From positions 1 through 20,470 of the forward strand of contig JAZRXD010000102.1 in the NCBI GenBank assembly GCA_045600045.1: DNA of 20,470 nt, in the 5' to 3' direction. The position numbers and the translations under genes were made by a program. Source of the DNA: UBA1715 sp045600045 (GTDB lineage: Bacteria > Bacteroidota > Bacteroidia > Bacteroidales > UBA1715). How positions within the stretch are numbered: the first letter of the stretch is position 1; each line of letters opens with the position of its first letter. The notes beneath the pieces are model-generated. The model had not been told where the DNA came from. It saw only the letters and a list, made by a program, of their open reading frames with translations, and ran no database searches. Below, piece by piece: positions 8,068 through 15,962 of this stretch.

Positions 8068-8703
8068 TTAATGAAGTTTTGCATTGACAAGGTGGACGAA
8101 TTCCTCTCTTGTCTCTTTTCTATTGAATGCTCCGGTGAAAGCCGAAGTAGTTGTTGTTGAATTTTGTTTTTGTACGCCACGCATTTGCATACATAAATGT
8201 TGTGCTTCGATGATTACGGCAACCCCAAGTGGATTTAGCGTTTCTTGGATGCAGTCGCGGATTTGCACGGTCAATCGTTCCTGAACCTGCAGACGGCGGG
8301 CGTAAACTTCAACCACGCGTGCGATTTTGCTCAAACCTGTTATGTATCCGTTTGGAATATATGCCACATGTGCCTTTCCTATGAACGGAAGCATGTGATG
8401 TTCGCACATTGAGTATATTTCTATGTCCTTTACTAAAACCATTTGTTGATATTCTTCCTTGAACATTGCCGAGCGAAGAATTTCTTTTGGGTCGCAGTTG
8501 TATCCTTGAGTAAGAAATTGCATGGCTTTTGCCACACGTAAAGGTGTTTTCAGTAAACCTTCGCGGTTCGCATCTTCGCCAAGCAAAGTCAACGCTTCTT
8601 TATATAATTCGGCCAATCGAAGAGTCTTTTCGTCATCGAAAGATTCAATCTTTTGATAGCTGCCCTCGGACTTGGTAGGAAGACCGTTGTTGTAAATTTC
8701 CAT
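8068..8703 (-). CDS. folE: GTP cyclohydrolase I
   Basis: Converts GTP to 7,8-dihydroneopterin triphosphate, the first step towards folate (and queuosine precursors). From the ATG at 8703 the product is 211 residues. The zinc-binding residues are in place: Cys100 and His103 in SMCEHHMLPF, and Cys171 in EAQHLCMQMRGVQ. The frame can be extended to an ATG at 8742 (13 more residues, MHYKLYF...), but a clear -7 box lies between the two at 8720-8727 and the extension runs into a 21-base tandem repeat, so 8703 is the likely start. It heads the folE-fabD-dtd run. Confidence 0.96.
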   Translation of the reverse strand: MEIYNNGLPTKSEGSYQKIESFDDEKTLRLAELYKEALTLLGEDANREGLLKTPLRVAKAMQFLTQGYNCDPKEILRSAMFKEEYQQMVLVKDIEIYSMCEHHMLPFIGKAHVAYIPNGYITGLSKIARVVEVYARRLQVQERLTVQIRDCIQETLNPLGVAVIIEAQHLCMQMRGVQKQNSTTTTSAFTGAFNRKETREEFVHLVNAKLH

Positions 8704-8719
8704 TTCGTAAGAATTTTTG

Positions 8720-8727
8720 CAAAAATA
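8720..8727 (-). promoter_or_regulatory. -7 box for folE
   Basis: On the minus strand this reads TATTTTTG, a full match to TAnnTTTG, 16 bases before the ATG at 8703. A TTG at 8751-8749, inside the tandem repeat, lies 24 bases upstream (start to start) and could serve as the -33 box. Confidence 0.55.
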
Positions 8728-8735
8728 CAACTTAT

Positions 8736-8777
8736 AATGCATAATTCACAATGCATAATGCATAATTCACAATGCAC
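8736..8777. repeat. Two tandem copies of a 21-base repeat
   Basis: The unit, beginning AATGCATAATTCACAATG, is repeated with a period of exactly 21 (8736-8756 and 8757-8777) and differs only at the last base. Each unit contains ATGCAT, itself a palindrome. It fills most of the 104-base gap between the permease stop and folE. No spacers or further copies are seen here, so it is not CRISPR. Confidence 0.85.
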
Positions 8778-8807
8778 ACTGTTGTGGGTTAAGATTTTGG
8801 AATTGCA

Positions 8808-10061
8808 TTAATCAAATCGTATTGCTTCGGATGGGGAAATTTTTGTGATGAGAACCGACGGCAAAATCAGCATGGCCGATGTTAGAATGAAAGTGCCCAC
8901 GTTGAGCATCACAATATACAGAACCGACAATTTAATTGGCACGTACGACATAAAATACACTTCGGGATTGAGTGTGAACGGATGAAAAAAGAATTGGAAC
9001 AAGCACAGACCGATTCCCACAATGTTTCCCCACAACAAACCTTTGCCAATCAGCAGACTGCCCACATACACAAATATTTTTCTGATACTGACGTTTTTGG
9101 CGCCAAGTGCCTTGAGGATGCCAATCATTTGTGTCTTTTCTAGAATGATGACGAGCAAACCGGTAATCATGTTCATGCCGGCAACCAACACCATCAAACC
9201 AATAATGAGCCACGCATTCATATCGAGTAACGAAAGCCAGTCGAATATCTGCGGCGTTTTGTCCTTCAGTGAATCAACACGCAGTTTCTGAACATCGGGC
9301 GAAATATCGAAACCGACAATACCTTGGATAGTCTCTTTTTGAAAATCCAAATCTTTGTAATCTTTCAAAAAAACTTCGTAGCCAGTGCATTGGTCGTTGG
9401 TCCAATTATTTAAATCCTGAATGTGGCGGAGGTCGGCCAAAATGAAATGGTCGTCGATTTCGTTGAGGTGCGTCTCGTAGATACCATGAACGATGAAACT
9501 ACGCTTACGGACTTTTTTGTTCGCATCGTTCGGCACAAACGATGTGGTGAATTTATCGCCAACCGACAGTTTAAGCAATTTTGCCAACGTATTGGAAATA
9601 ACAACATTGTCGGTTGAGGTGTCGGTTGGGAACGAGATTTTTTCGCCATCAATCAAATGTTTTCCAATGAAGTCCCAGTTGTAGGTGTTGTCGATGCCTT
9701 TCACAACAATACCACGAGCAGTGTTGTTCACCCTGATAAGGCCAGGTTTCGTAGCGTACAGCTGTACATGCACAACATTTTCTTCGTTTTGCAACTGCGA
9801 GAAGAGGAGTGAATCGGTTGTTATCGGCACCGATTCAAAACTGTTGTTCGAATCGAAATTGACAATTTCGAGATGCGAATTGAAACCGAAAATTTGTTCC
9901 GAAATAGTTGATTTGAATCCCGAAATAACCGATACGGCAACAATCATCACAGCCAAACCCAATGCTATGGCAATAATTGCAATATTTACAATAGGCTTTG
10001 AAATATTTGCCGTATCTTTATGCGGCAAAATTTGTTTCGCTATGTATAGTTCGGTATTCAC
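8808..10061 (-). CDS. LolC/LolE-type ABC transporter permease
   Basis: Inner-membrane permease of the lipoprotein-releasing type, which works with an ATPase (LolD) to extract lipoproteins for transfer to the outer membrane. Four hydrophobic segments fit the MacB/FtsX layout: one near the N terminus (IAIIAIALGLAVMIVAVSVI), then a periplasmic domain of about 220 residues, then three more in the C-terminal FtsX-like part, ending KISPSEAIRFD. The frame can begin at a TTG at 10082, but that TTG lies inside a perfect -7 box (10080-10087). The GTG at 10061 gives MNTELYIAKQ, the usual start of relatives, and 417 residues, so I chose GTG. The ATPase and a second permease are not in the window. Related FtsX-type permeases for other substrates cannot be excluded. 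Confidence 0.88.
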   Translation of the reverse strand: MNTELYIAKQILPHKDTANISKPIVNIAIIAIALGLAVMIVAVSVISGFKSTISEQIFGFNSHLEIVNFDSNNSFESVPITTDSLLFSQLQNEENVVHVQLYATKPGLIRVNNTARGIVVKGIDNTYNWDFIGKHLIDGEKISFPTDTSTDNVVISNTLAKLLKLSVGDKFTTSFVPNDANKKVRKRSFIVHGIYETHLNEIDDHFILADLRHIQDLNNWTNDQCTGYEVFLKDYKDLDFQKETIQGIVGFDISPDVQKLRVDSLKDKTPQIFDWLSLLDMNAWLIIGLMVLVAGMNMITGLLVIILEKTQMIGILKALGAKNVSIRKIFVYVGSLLIGKGLLWGNIVGIGLCLFQFFFHPFTLNPEVYFMSYVPIKLSVLYIVMLNVGTFILTSAMLILPSVLITKISPSEAIRFD

Positions 10062-10079
10062 AACGGAAAATTTATATGG

Positions 10080-10087
10080 CAAAAGTA
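10080..10087 (-). promoter_or_regulatory. -7 box for the LolC/LolE-type permease
   Basis: The minus strand reads TACTTTTG, an exact TAnnTTTG match, 18 bases before the GTG start. It overlaps the alternative TTG start codon, which would then lie upstream of the transcript. Confidence 0.55.
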
Positions 10088-10102
10088 ACGAAATAGTTTG
10101 AT

Positions 10103-11326
10103 ATGAAATACGTAAAAATTATAATCACTGTGTTATGTGCCGCAATGGTTGCATTCTGTGCGTTCGGCTATCATTCACAAAACAAAATTCAAGAGTCGCA
10201 GGTTGTGGAACAGAAAGAACCTGAAGTGGTAAAATTGTTGGTTGGAGCGGAACGGACAGGCGAATATCTGCCCTTGTTACAAGGAAAAAAAGTTGCAGTT
10301 GTCGCCAATCAAACCTCAATGTTCGGAAATGTGCATTTGGTCGATACGCTTTTAAAAAGCGGCATAACCATAACTAAAATATTTACGCCGGAGCATGGAT
10401 TTAGAGGTACAGCCGATGCTGGAGCAACGGTGGAAAACGGTGTTGACAAGATTACCGGTTTGCCATTGGTTTCGTTGTATGGAAAACATAAAAAGCCAAC
10501 TCCCGAAGATTTACAGGGAATAAATATCGTTGTGTTTGATATTCAAGACGTTGGTGTCCGTTTCTATACATATATTTCCACTATGCACTATGTGATGGAA
10601 GCCTGTGCCGAAAACAATGTGGAATGTATGGTGCTCGATCGTCCGAATCCTAACGGATTTTATGTTGACGGACCAGTGTTGAAAGCCGGTTACACATCGT
10701 TTGTGGGAATGCACCAAGTGCCGATTGTACACGGAATGACGATAGCCGAATATGCACAAATGATAAATGGCGAAAGATGGTTGGCAAACAATGTTCAATG
10801 TAAATTACACGTTGTACCATGCCAAGGTTACGACCATTCGGTAAAATACAAGTTGCCTATTCCACCATCGCCGAATTTGCCGAATATGCAGGCCGTATAT
10901 TTGTATCCAACATTGTGCTTGTTCGAGGGAACAGCATTGAGTGTGGGAAGAGGAACGGATTTTCCGTTTCAGGTAATTGGTCATCCGCAATTCAAAGACT
11001 CGTCGTTTGTATTTAAGCCGGAAAGTAGGTCAGGAGCATCGAATCCGTTGTATGAATATAAAAAATGCTACGGAAAAGATTACCGTAAATATCCCGTAGA
11101 AAATATTCATTCGCTCGATATTTCAATTTGGAAATACGCTTATGCGCAATATGGAGGACAAACACCGTTCTTTAATAGATTTTTCATCAATTTGGCAGGC
11201 TCGCCGGATTTGCAACGCTCGCTAGAACTCGGAATTTCCGAAGAAAAAATCCGGGAATCATGGCAAGCCGACTTGGACGCATTCAAGGCTATACGAACAA
11301 AATATTTGCTGTATAAAGATTTTTAA
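10103..11326 (+). CDS. namZ: NamZ-type exo-beta-N-acetylmuramidase (DUF1343)
   Basis: Family members release N-acetylmuramic acid from the non-reducing end of peptidoglycan fragments, for wall recycling or salvage. The 407-residue product begins with an export signal (MKYVKIIITVLCAAMVAFCAFG); a Cys at residue 19 is not in a good lipobox, so cleavage by signal peptidase I is more likely than a lipoprotein. The mature protein has the family pattern: GKKVAVVANQTS, then PEHGFRG with Glu97, the likely catalytic region, VVFDIQDVGVRFYTYI, VLDRPNPNG, and SVGRGTDFPFQVIG. It is divergent from the permease, with only 41 bases between the two starts. No convincing -7 box lies before it; the nearest TTTG ends 2 bases before the ATG. 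Family assignment is firm; activity is inferred. Confidence 0.92.
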   Translation: MKYVKIIITVLCAAMVAFCAFGYHSQNKIQESQVVEQKEPEVVKLLVGAERTGEYLPLLQGKKVAVVANQTSMFGNVHLVDTLLKSGITITKIFTPEHGFRGTADAGATVENGVDKITGLPLVSLYGKHKKPTPEDLQGINIVVFDIQDVGVRFYTYISTMHYVMEACAENNVECMVLDRPNPNGFYVDGPVLKAGYTSFVGMHQVPIVHGMTIAEYAQMINGERWLANNVQCKLHVVPCQGYDHSVKYKLPIPPSPNLPNMQAVYLYPTLCLFEGTALSVGRGTDFPFQVIGHPQFKDSSFVFKPESRSGASNPLYEYKKCYGKDYRKYPVENIHSLDISIWKYAYAQYGGQTPFFNRFFINLAGSPDLQRSLELGISEEKIRESWQADLDAFKAIRTKYLLYKDF

Positions 11327-11341
11327 TATGTAACGGTAAAA

Positions 11342-11372
11342 AACGACCGGATTTCCATTGTCGGTCTTCGTT
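11342..11372 (+). terminator. Weak hairpin after namZ, possible terminator
   Basis: AACGACCG pairs with CGGTC...GTT across a 12-base loop, with a three-base bulge; the core is five base pairs (11345-11349 with 11362-11366). The following bases are only partly T-rich, so termination is uncertain. The rest of the 146-base gap holds the rsfS promoter. Confidence 0.3.
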
Positions 11373-11438
11373 CGTTTCATTTCAGGAGCCACTTTATCTT
11401 ATTGTATCAACAAACTATTTTTGTCATTCATTTTTACT

Positions 11439-11446
11439 TATATTTG
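11439..11446 (+). promoter_or_regulatory. -7 box for the rsfS-ftsH operon
   Basis: TATATTTG matches TAnnTTTG, 26 bases before the rsfS ATG. A TTTTTG at 11418-11423 is close to the -33 position, though its spacing is a few bases short of the usual one. Confidence 0.5.
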
Positions 11447-11472
11447 CGTAGAAAATTTTATAGAAACGTAGA

Positions 11473-11841
11473 ATGGCAAAAGTTACGGCAACACAATTGG
11501 TTAAGGCTATTGTTGAAGCAATTCAAGAAAAAAAAGGAAAAAATATCGTTTCCCTTGATTTCAAAAAGATTGACAACGCAATCTGCCGTTTTTTTGTGAT
11601 TTGCGAAGGCGATTCCAATACGCAAGTTGATGCAATTGCCGATGAGATAGAAGATTATGTGCGTAAGAAAACAGGAGAAAAGGTGTGGGGAAGTGCAGGC
11701 CAAGAAAATGCCGAATGGATTTTCCTTGATTACGGCGATGTGATTGTGCATGTGTTCCAACGTCAAATCCGTGAGTATTACAAATTAGAAGAATTATGGG
11801 CTGACTGCACCAAAAAAGAATATCCAAACGAAGTAGAATAA
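11473..11841 (+). CDS. rsfS: Ribosome silencing factor RsfS
   Basis: Binds ribosomal protein L14 on the large subunit and blocks joining with the small subunit, lowering translation when nutrients run short. The 122-residue product has the normal length and the family core: NAICRFFVICEGDSNTQ, then GSAGQENAEWIFLDYG, and DVIVHVFQRQIREYYKLEELW. It is followed after one base by ftsH (TAA T ATG). It opens a run of six closely packed plus-strand genes. Confidence 0.95.
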   Translation: MAKVTATQLVKAIVEAIQEKKGKNIVSLDFKKIDNAICRFFVICEGDSNTQVDAIADEIEDYVRKKTGEKVWGSAGQENAEWIFLDYGDVIVHVFQRQIREYYKLEELWADCTKKEYPNEVE

Positions 11842-11842
11842 T

Positions 11843-13828
11843 ATGGCAGAAGAAAATAAAGATACGAAAACTCAAAAAGAGAGTCAAAAGAACGACGAAC
11901 AACACCAGCAACAACCACCGTTTGGGCGTCCGGATTTTAAAAATTTTAAGTCTCCTAAAAATAAGAAAAATGGAGGAAGCAACACGTGGATTTACCTTGT
12001 GATTTTGGCTGCTTTCGCTATCATCAGTTTTATGGATTTTAGCGGTGGCGCAAAAAAAATATCCTCGACGGAATTTGACACCCGTTTGAAAAATGGCGAA
12101 ATCGAAAAAGTTGTTGTTGTAAACCGAGAATATGTCGATGTTTATCTAACAGCAAGTAACACAGGGCATGGAAATGTTGCTCCCGACTACACGATGACAA
12201 TCGGTTCTATAGAATCGTTCGAAAAAAAGTTGGAAAACACCAATGTCAATATTGAATATCAAACAAAACACAATTATGTAGGAGAAATCATTGGTTGGAT
12301 TCTTCCATTGGTTTTGTTGGTTGCTGTTTGGATGTTCTTTATGAAGAAAATGAACGGCGGAGGTTCCGGCGGTGGCGGCGGAATGGGCAGTGGAATTTTC
12401 AACATTGGGAAATCACGTGCAAAACTATTTGAAAACGAAGACAAAGTGAAAACCACATTTAAAGATGTGGCAGGTTTGGAAGAAGCGAAAGTTGAAATTC
12501 GCGAAATTGTTGACTTCCTTAAAAATCCAAAGAAATACACCGAACTTGGTGGTAAAATTCCAAAAGGAGCATTGTTGGTAGGTCCTCCGGGAACTGGAAA
12601 AACATTGTTGGCCAAAGCAGTTGCTGGCGAAGCTGGCGTACCATTCTTCTCGCTTGCAGGTTCCGATTTCGTAGAAATGTTTGTTGGCGTTGGTGCAGCC
12701 CGTGTCCGCGATTTGTTCAAAGAAGCGAAAGCGAAAGCACCTTGTATTATTTTCATCGATGAAATTGATGCAATTGGTCGTGCCCGTGGCAAAAATGGTT
12801 TCAACACAAACGACGAACGCGAAAGCACATTGAACCAATTATTGACGGAAATGGATGGTTTTGGCACCGATTCGGGTGTGATAGTGCTTGCAGCAACAAA
12901 CCGTGCTGAAATTCTTGACAAAGCATTGTTGCGCGCCGGCCGTTTTGACCGTCAGATAAATGTTGAATTGCCGGAATTGCCAGAACGTGAGGCTATTTTT
13001 GACGTTCATCTTCGACCATTAAAATTGGCGGCTGATATAAAATCATCGTTTTTGGCAAAACAAACGCCGGGTTTTTCGGGTGCCGACATTGCAAATGTTT
13101 GCAACGAAGCCGCTTTGATTGCAGCCCGTCGCGACAAAAAACAGGTTGAAAAGCAAGATTTTCTTGACGCAATTGATAGAATTGTCGGCGGATTGGAAAA
13201 ACGTAACAAAATAATGTCGCAGTCGGAAAAACGGACGATTGCGTTCCACGAAGCAGGCCATGCAACGTTAAGTTGGTTTTTGGAATATGCACATCCGCTA
13301 ATCAAAGTAACAATTATTCCTCGTGGACGAGCTCTTGGCGCAGCGTGGTATTTGCCTGAAGAACGACAAATCGTTACAAAAGAGCAAATCCTTGATGAAT
13401 TGTGTGCTACGCTTGGCGGCCGTGTTGCTGAACAAATCACGTTCGGAAAAATTTCTACCGGAGCTTTGAACGATTTGGAAAAAGTTACGAAACAAGCGTA
13501 TGCTATGGTGCAATATTATGGTATGAGCGACAAAATTGGTAATTTAAGTTTCTACGATTCTACAGGTCAGTCGGAATATTCATTTGGCAAACCTTACGGT
13601 GGCGAAATGGAAAAATTGATTGATGCCGAAGCTCAAGAAATCATTCGCAAATCATATCAACGAGCATACGATATTTTAACGCAAAATCAAGAAGGCTTTG
13701 TCCGTCTTGCAGAATTGTTGCTTGACCGAGAAGTGATTTTTAGCGAAGATTTGGAAAAAATCTTTGGAAAACGTCCGTTTGCCGAAGAACAAAAAATAGT
13801 AGAAGAAACACAAAAAGACAATGAATAA
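11843..13828 (+). CDS. ftsH: ATP-dependent zinc metalloprotease FtsH
   Basis: Membrane-anchored AAA+ protease that degrades damaged or unassembled membrane proteins and some soluble regulators. The 661-residue product has a polar, Gln-rich N-terminal tail (~45 residues), a first membrane segment around residues 50-66, a periplasmic domain, and a second membrane segment near 150-168. A Gly-rich linker (GGGSGGGGGMGSG) follows. The AAA+ part has Walker A GPPGTGKT (247-254), IIFIDEIDAIG, and a second region of homology ending RAGRFDRQ. The protease site is HEAGH (469-473), with the third zinc ligand probably Asp544 in GALNDLEK. Length and order are typical for FtsH. The last eight bases overlap the start of the LUD gene. 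Confidence 0.98.
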   Translation: MAEENKDTKTQKESQKNDEQHQQQPPFGRPDFKNFKSPKNKKNGGSNTWIYLVILAAFAIISFMDFSGGAKKISSTEFDTRLKNGEIEKVVVVNREYVDVYLTASNTGHGNVAPDYTMTIGSIESFEKKLENTNVNIEYQTKHNYVGEIIGWILPLVLLVAVWMFFMKKMNGGGSGGGGGMGSGIFNIGKSRAKLFENEDKVKTTFKDVAGLEEAKVEIREIVDFLKNPKKYTELGGKIPKGALLVGPPGTGKTLLAKAVAGEAGVPFFSLAGSDFVEMFVGVGAARVRDLFKEAKAKAPCIIFIDEIDAIGRARGKNGFNTNDERESTLNQLLTEMDGFGTDSGVIVLAATNRAEILDKALLRAGRFDRQINVELPELPEREAIFDVHLRPLKLAADIKSSFLAKQTPGFSGADIANVCNEAALIAARRDKKQVEKQDFLDAIDRIVGGLEKRNKIMSQSEKRTIAFHEAGHATLSWFLEYAHPLIKVTIIPRGRALGAAWYLPEERQIVTKEQILDELCATLGGRVAEQITFGKISTGALNDLEKVTKQAYAMVQYYGMSDKIGNLSFYDSTGQSEYSFGKPYGGEMEKLIDAEAQEIIRKSYQRAYDILTQNQEGFVRLAELLLDREVIFSEDLEKIFGKRPFAEEQKIVEETQKDNE

Positions 13829-14453
13829 TCCAGAGTCAGAAAAAAATAGACAAGCCATTCTTGGCGATTTGGAATCGGTAACGATTAATCCGCAATATAG
13901 TTACGAAAAATTATCGTCGGCAAAAGACTATTTCAAACAACCAGAAGGAGATTTGGCTGAAGTTTACTGCGAAAAATTAAAATTAGTTGCAGGAAAACCT
14001 GAAATCGTTGATTCTGTTGATGCTGCATTTGCACGAGTTAAGGAAATTATTGGCGAAGAAGTATTGTTGTGCAACAATCCTGATTTGCTTAAAATCCTTG
14101 AGGAAAAAAGCATTGCATACAACACTGATCCGGAATACGCACGTGTCGCAAAATTCTCGCTTACCACTTGTGAAGCACTTGCCGCAAGAACGGGTAGTAT
14201 ATTTGTTTCTTCTGCTCAAATAGAAGGAAGACGTTTGGTTTCTGCAGCAGAAACGCATATTGTGTTGGCATACGCAAATCAAATCCGTCCCGATTTACCA
14301 GAATGTATGGATGTGATAGAAGCAAAATATGGCAATACATTTCCGTCGCAGGTAACAGCCATAACAGGTCCAAGTAGAACATCCGACATTGAAAAGACAT
14401 TGGTGTTGGGCGCCCACGGACCAAAAAATTTGTATGTGCTTATTGTAAAATAA
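13821..14453 (+). CDS. LUD-domain protein (LutC/YkgG-like)
   Basis: This 210-residue soluble protein ends in the LUD-family signature ITGPSRTSDIEKTLVLGAHG followed by PKNLYVLIV, as in LutC of the lactate-utilisation LutABC set. No lutA or lutB lies nearby, so a role in lactate oxidation is not supported by the context. It is placed between ftsH and cdsA, and its ATG overlaps the ftsH stop by eight bases, which suggests a conserved operon member of unknown task. The start is set by this overlap, and the reading MNNPESEKNRQAIL looks natural. Domain call is good; function unknown. Confidence 0.88.
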   Translation: MNNPESEKNRQAILGDLESVTINPQYSYEKLSSAKDYFKQPEGDLAEVYCEKLKLVAGKPEIVDSVDAAFARVKEIIGEEVLLCNNPDLLKILEEKSIAYNTDPEYARVAKFSLTTCEALAARTGSIFVSSAQIEGRRLVSAAETHIVLAYANQIRPDLPECMDVIEAKYGNTFPSQVTAITGPSRTSDIEKTLVLGAHGPKNLYVLIVK

Positions 14454-14469
14454 TATTGGATACAATAAT

Positions 14470-15297
14470 ATGAAAAGTCTCGTTCTTCGTTGTATTACAG
14501 GAGTTGTTTATATTGCAGTGATAATTGCTGCGTTATTTACGACGTTGCCAGTTTTTTTTCTTGTATTTGGTGCGATAATGTTGTTCGCATTAAATGAGTT
14601 TTACAAGAATATCAAAATAAAAGGTCTCGAAGTGGATTTAATACTGTCGAACGTGTTGGCAATCAGTATTTATACGTTGCCGATTATGGAATTGTACACT
14701 ACAAAATTCACCACGTTACCGGCAGTAATAATTTTTGCTTTGTTGCTTTTCGCAATAGAATTGTTCCGCGAAAACGAATCACCGTTTCATAGAATTGCAT
14801 TCGCCTTTTTAGGAATTATATATACGTGTTTACCATTTACGTTGCTTGCATTTTACAAGGTAGAAGGAACGTTAACCGTGGGTTGTTATGGTTCGGATTT
14901 CGTTTCGTTGATGATTTTTGCTTTGTTCATTTTTACATGGTCGAACGATACATTTGCCTATTGCACAGGAATGTTGATAGGAAAACATCCCCTTTGTCCG
15001 AAAATTTCACCTAAAAAAACCATAGAAGGTTTTGGTGGCGGATTAATTTTCACGGTTGTTATTGCAATTATTTTGGAGAAAACAATTTTGACTGGTTTGA
15101 ATGGCCGAGTTGTAGTCCTTTCTGTGTTGGTGGTACTATTCTCAACCCTTGGCGACATGGTTGAATCGCGCCTTAAACGTTACGTTGGAGTAAAAGATTC
15201 AGGAAAGATGTTGCCAGGTCACGGAGGATTTCTTGATAGATTTGATAGTATTATTTTTTCAATTCCCGTATTTTTTGCATATTTGCAAATGATTTAA
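14470..15297 (+). CDS. cdsA: Phosphatidate cytidylyltransferase
   Basis: Makes CDP-diacylglycerol from phosphatidic acid and CTP in the inner membrane, the branch point for all phospholipids. The 275-residue product is highly hydrophobic, with several membrane segments. It carries the CDS signature at residues 233-259: SRLKRYVGVKDSG, then MLPGHGGFLDRFD, with the metal-binding aspartates. PKISPKKTIEGFGGG precedes it as in relatives. It is followed 14 bases later by the decarboxylase gene, whose substrate depends on CDP-diacylglycerol, so the pair acts in one pathway. A 5-bp hairpin (TATTG-GATA-CAATA, 14454-14467) sits just before the ATG; its importance is unclear. Confidence 0.97.
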   Translation: MKSLVLRCITGVVYIAVIIAALFTTLPVFFLVFGAIMLFALNEFYKNIKIKGLEVDLILSNVLAISIYTLPIMELYTTKFTTLPAVIIFALLLFAIELFRENESPFHRIAFAFLGIIYTCLPFTLLAFYKVEGTLTVGCYGSDFVSLMIFALFIFTWSNDTFAYCTGMLIGKHPLCPKISPKKTIEGFGGGLIFTVVIAIILEKTILTGLNGRVVVLSVLVVLFSTLGDMVESRLKRYVGVKDSGKMLPGHGGFLDRFDSIIFSIPVFFAYLQMI

Positions 15298-15311
15298 TAA
15301 AATATTTTCAG

Positions 15312-15962
15312 ATGAAGATTCACAAAGAAGGATACTCTACCATTATTTTGGTCTTTGGAGTGTTATGTTTACTAAATCTATATCTTCACCAAATTCAGGT
15401 TCATCCAGCTGTATTCTATAGTGTTTTATCAGTTTCGGTATTGTTTTTTGGAATCATCGTATTCTTTTTCCGTATTCCGAAACGAGTGTATGTGGAAAAT
15501 GCCGACGGTTTGATTGCTCCAGCTGATGGCGAAATTGTTGTGATTGAAGATGTGTTTGAAAATGATTATCTTCATTGCGATTGCAAACAGATTTCGATTT
15601 TTATGTCGCCTCTTAATGTTCACGTAAATCGTTATCCTATATCTGGAAAAATTCTTGAAAGCGATCATCACGATGGTGTGAAATTACCTGCATTCAATCC
15701 GAAATCATCCACTAAAAACGAACGAACATCTATAATGATGGACACAAATTGTGGAAAGATTCTTTGCCGTCAGGTTGCAGGTGCAGTTGCACGAAGAATT
15801 GTAACATACGCACAAACGGGAATGGATGTCGCACAAAATCAAGAATTGGGATTCATTAAATTCGGTTCGCGTGTGGATATTTTTATTCCAAAAGATTTAC
15901 AAGTTGTTGTCAATTTAAATCAAAAGGTTCGCGGAGGTCAGACGCTTATAGCGAAAAAATAA
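15312..15962 (+). CDS. psd: Phosphatidylserine decarboxylase (short, pyruvoyl-type)
   Basis: Converts phosphatidylserine to phosphatidylethanolamine at the membrane. The 216-residue product is of the short type. Two N-terminal hydrophobic segments (about residues 9-25 and 33-53) are followed by the soluble domain with APADGEIV and SIFMSPLNVHVNRYP. The self-cleavage site that makes the pyruvoyl cofactor is seen in IKFGSRVDIFIP, between Gly185 and Ser186, which would give an alpha chain of 31 residues. Its stop overlaps the mqnA ATG by one base (TAATG). A phosphatidylserine synthase gene (pssA), its usual partner, is not in the window. Confidence 0.95.
   Translation: MKIHKEGYSTIILVFGVLCLLNLYLHQIQVHPAVFYSVLSVSVLFFGIIVFFFRIPKRVYVENADGLIAPADGEIVVIEDVFENDYLHCDCKQISIFMSPLNVHVNRYPISGKILESDHHDGVKLPAFNPKSSTKNERTSIMMDTNCGKILCRQVAGAVARRIVTYAQTGMDVAQNQELGFIKFGSRVDIFIPKDLQVVVNLNQKVRGGQTLIAKK

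Noticed and set aside
8704..8742. N-terminal extension of folE to the ATG at 8742
   Set aside because: The extension contains a perfect -7 box and part of the tandem repeat, and its sequence MHYKLYF... is not FolE-like.
8736..8777. Possible CRISPR array
   Set aside because: Only two 21-base units, directly adjacent with no spacers and no cas genes; a simple tandem repeat.
12274..12921. A 215-codon open frame on the minus strand inside ftsH
   Set aside because: It is a shadow of the highly conserved FtsH frame; the translation is Ser/Pro/Asn-rich low-complexity sequence without family motifs and has no promoter.
13006..13440. A 144-codon minus-strand open frame opposite the ftsH protease domain
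   Set aside because: Antisense shadow of conserved FtsH codons, without motifs or a neighbouring minus-strand gene.
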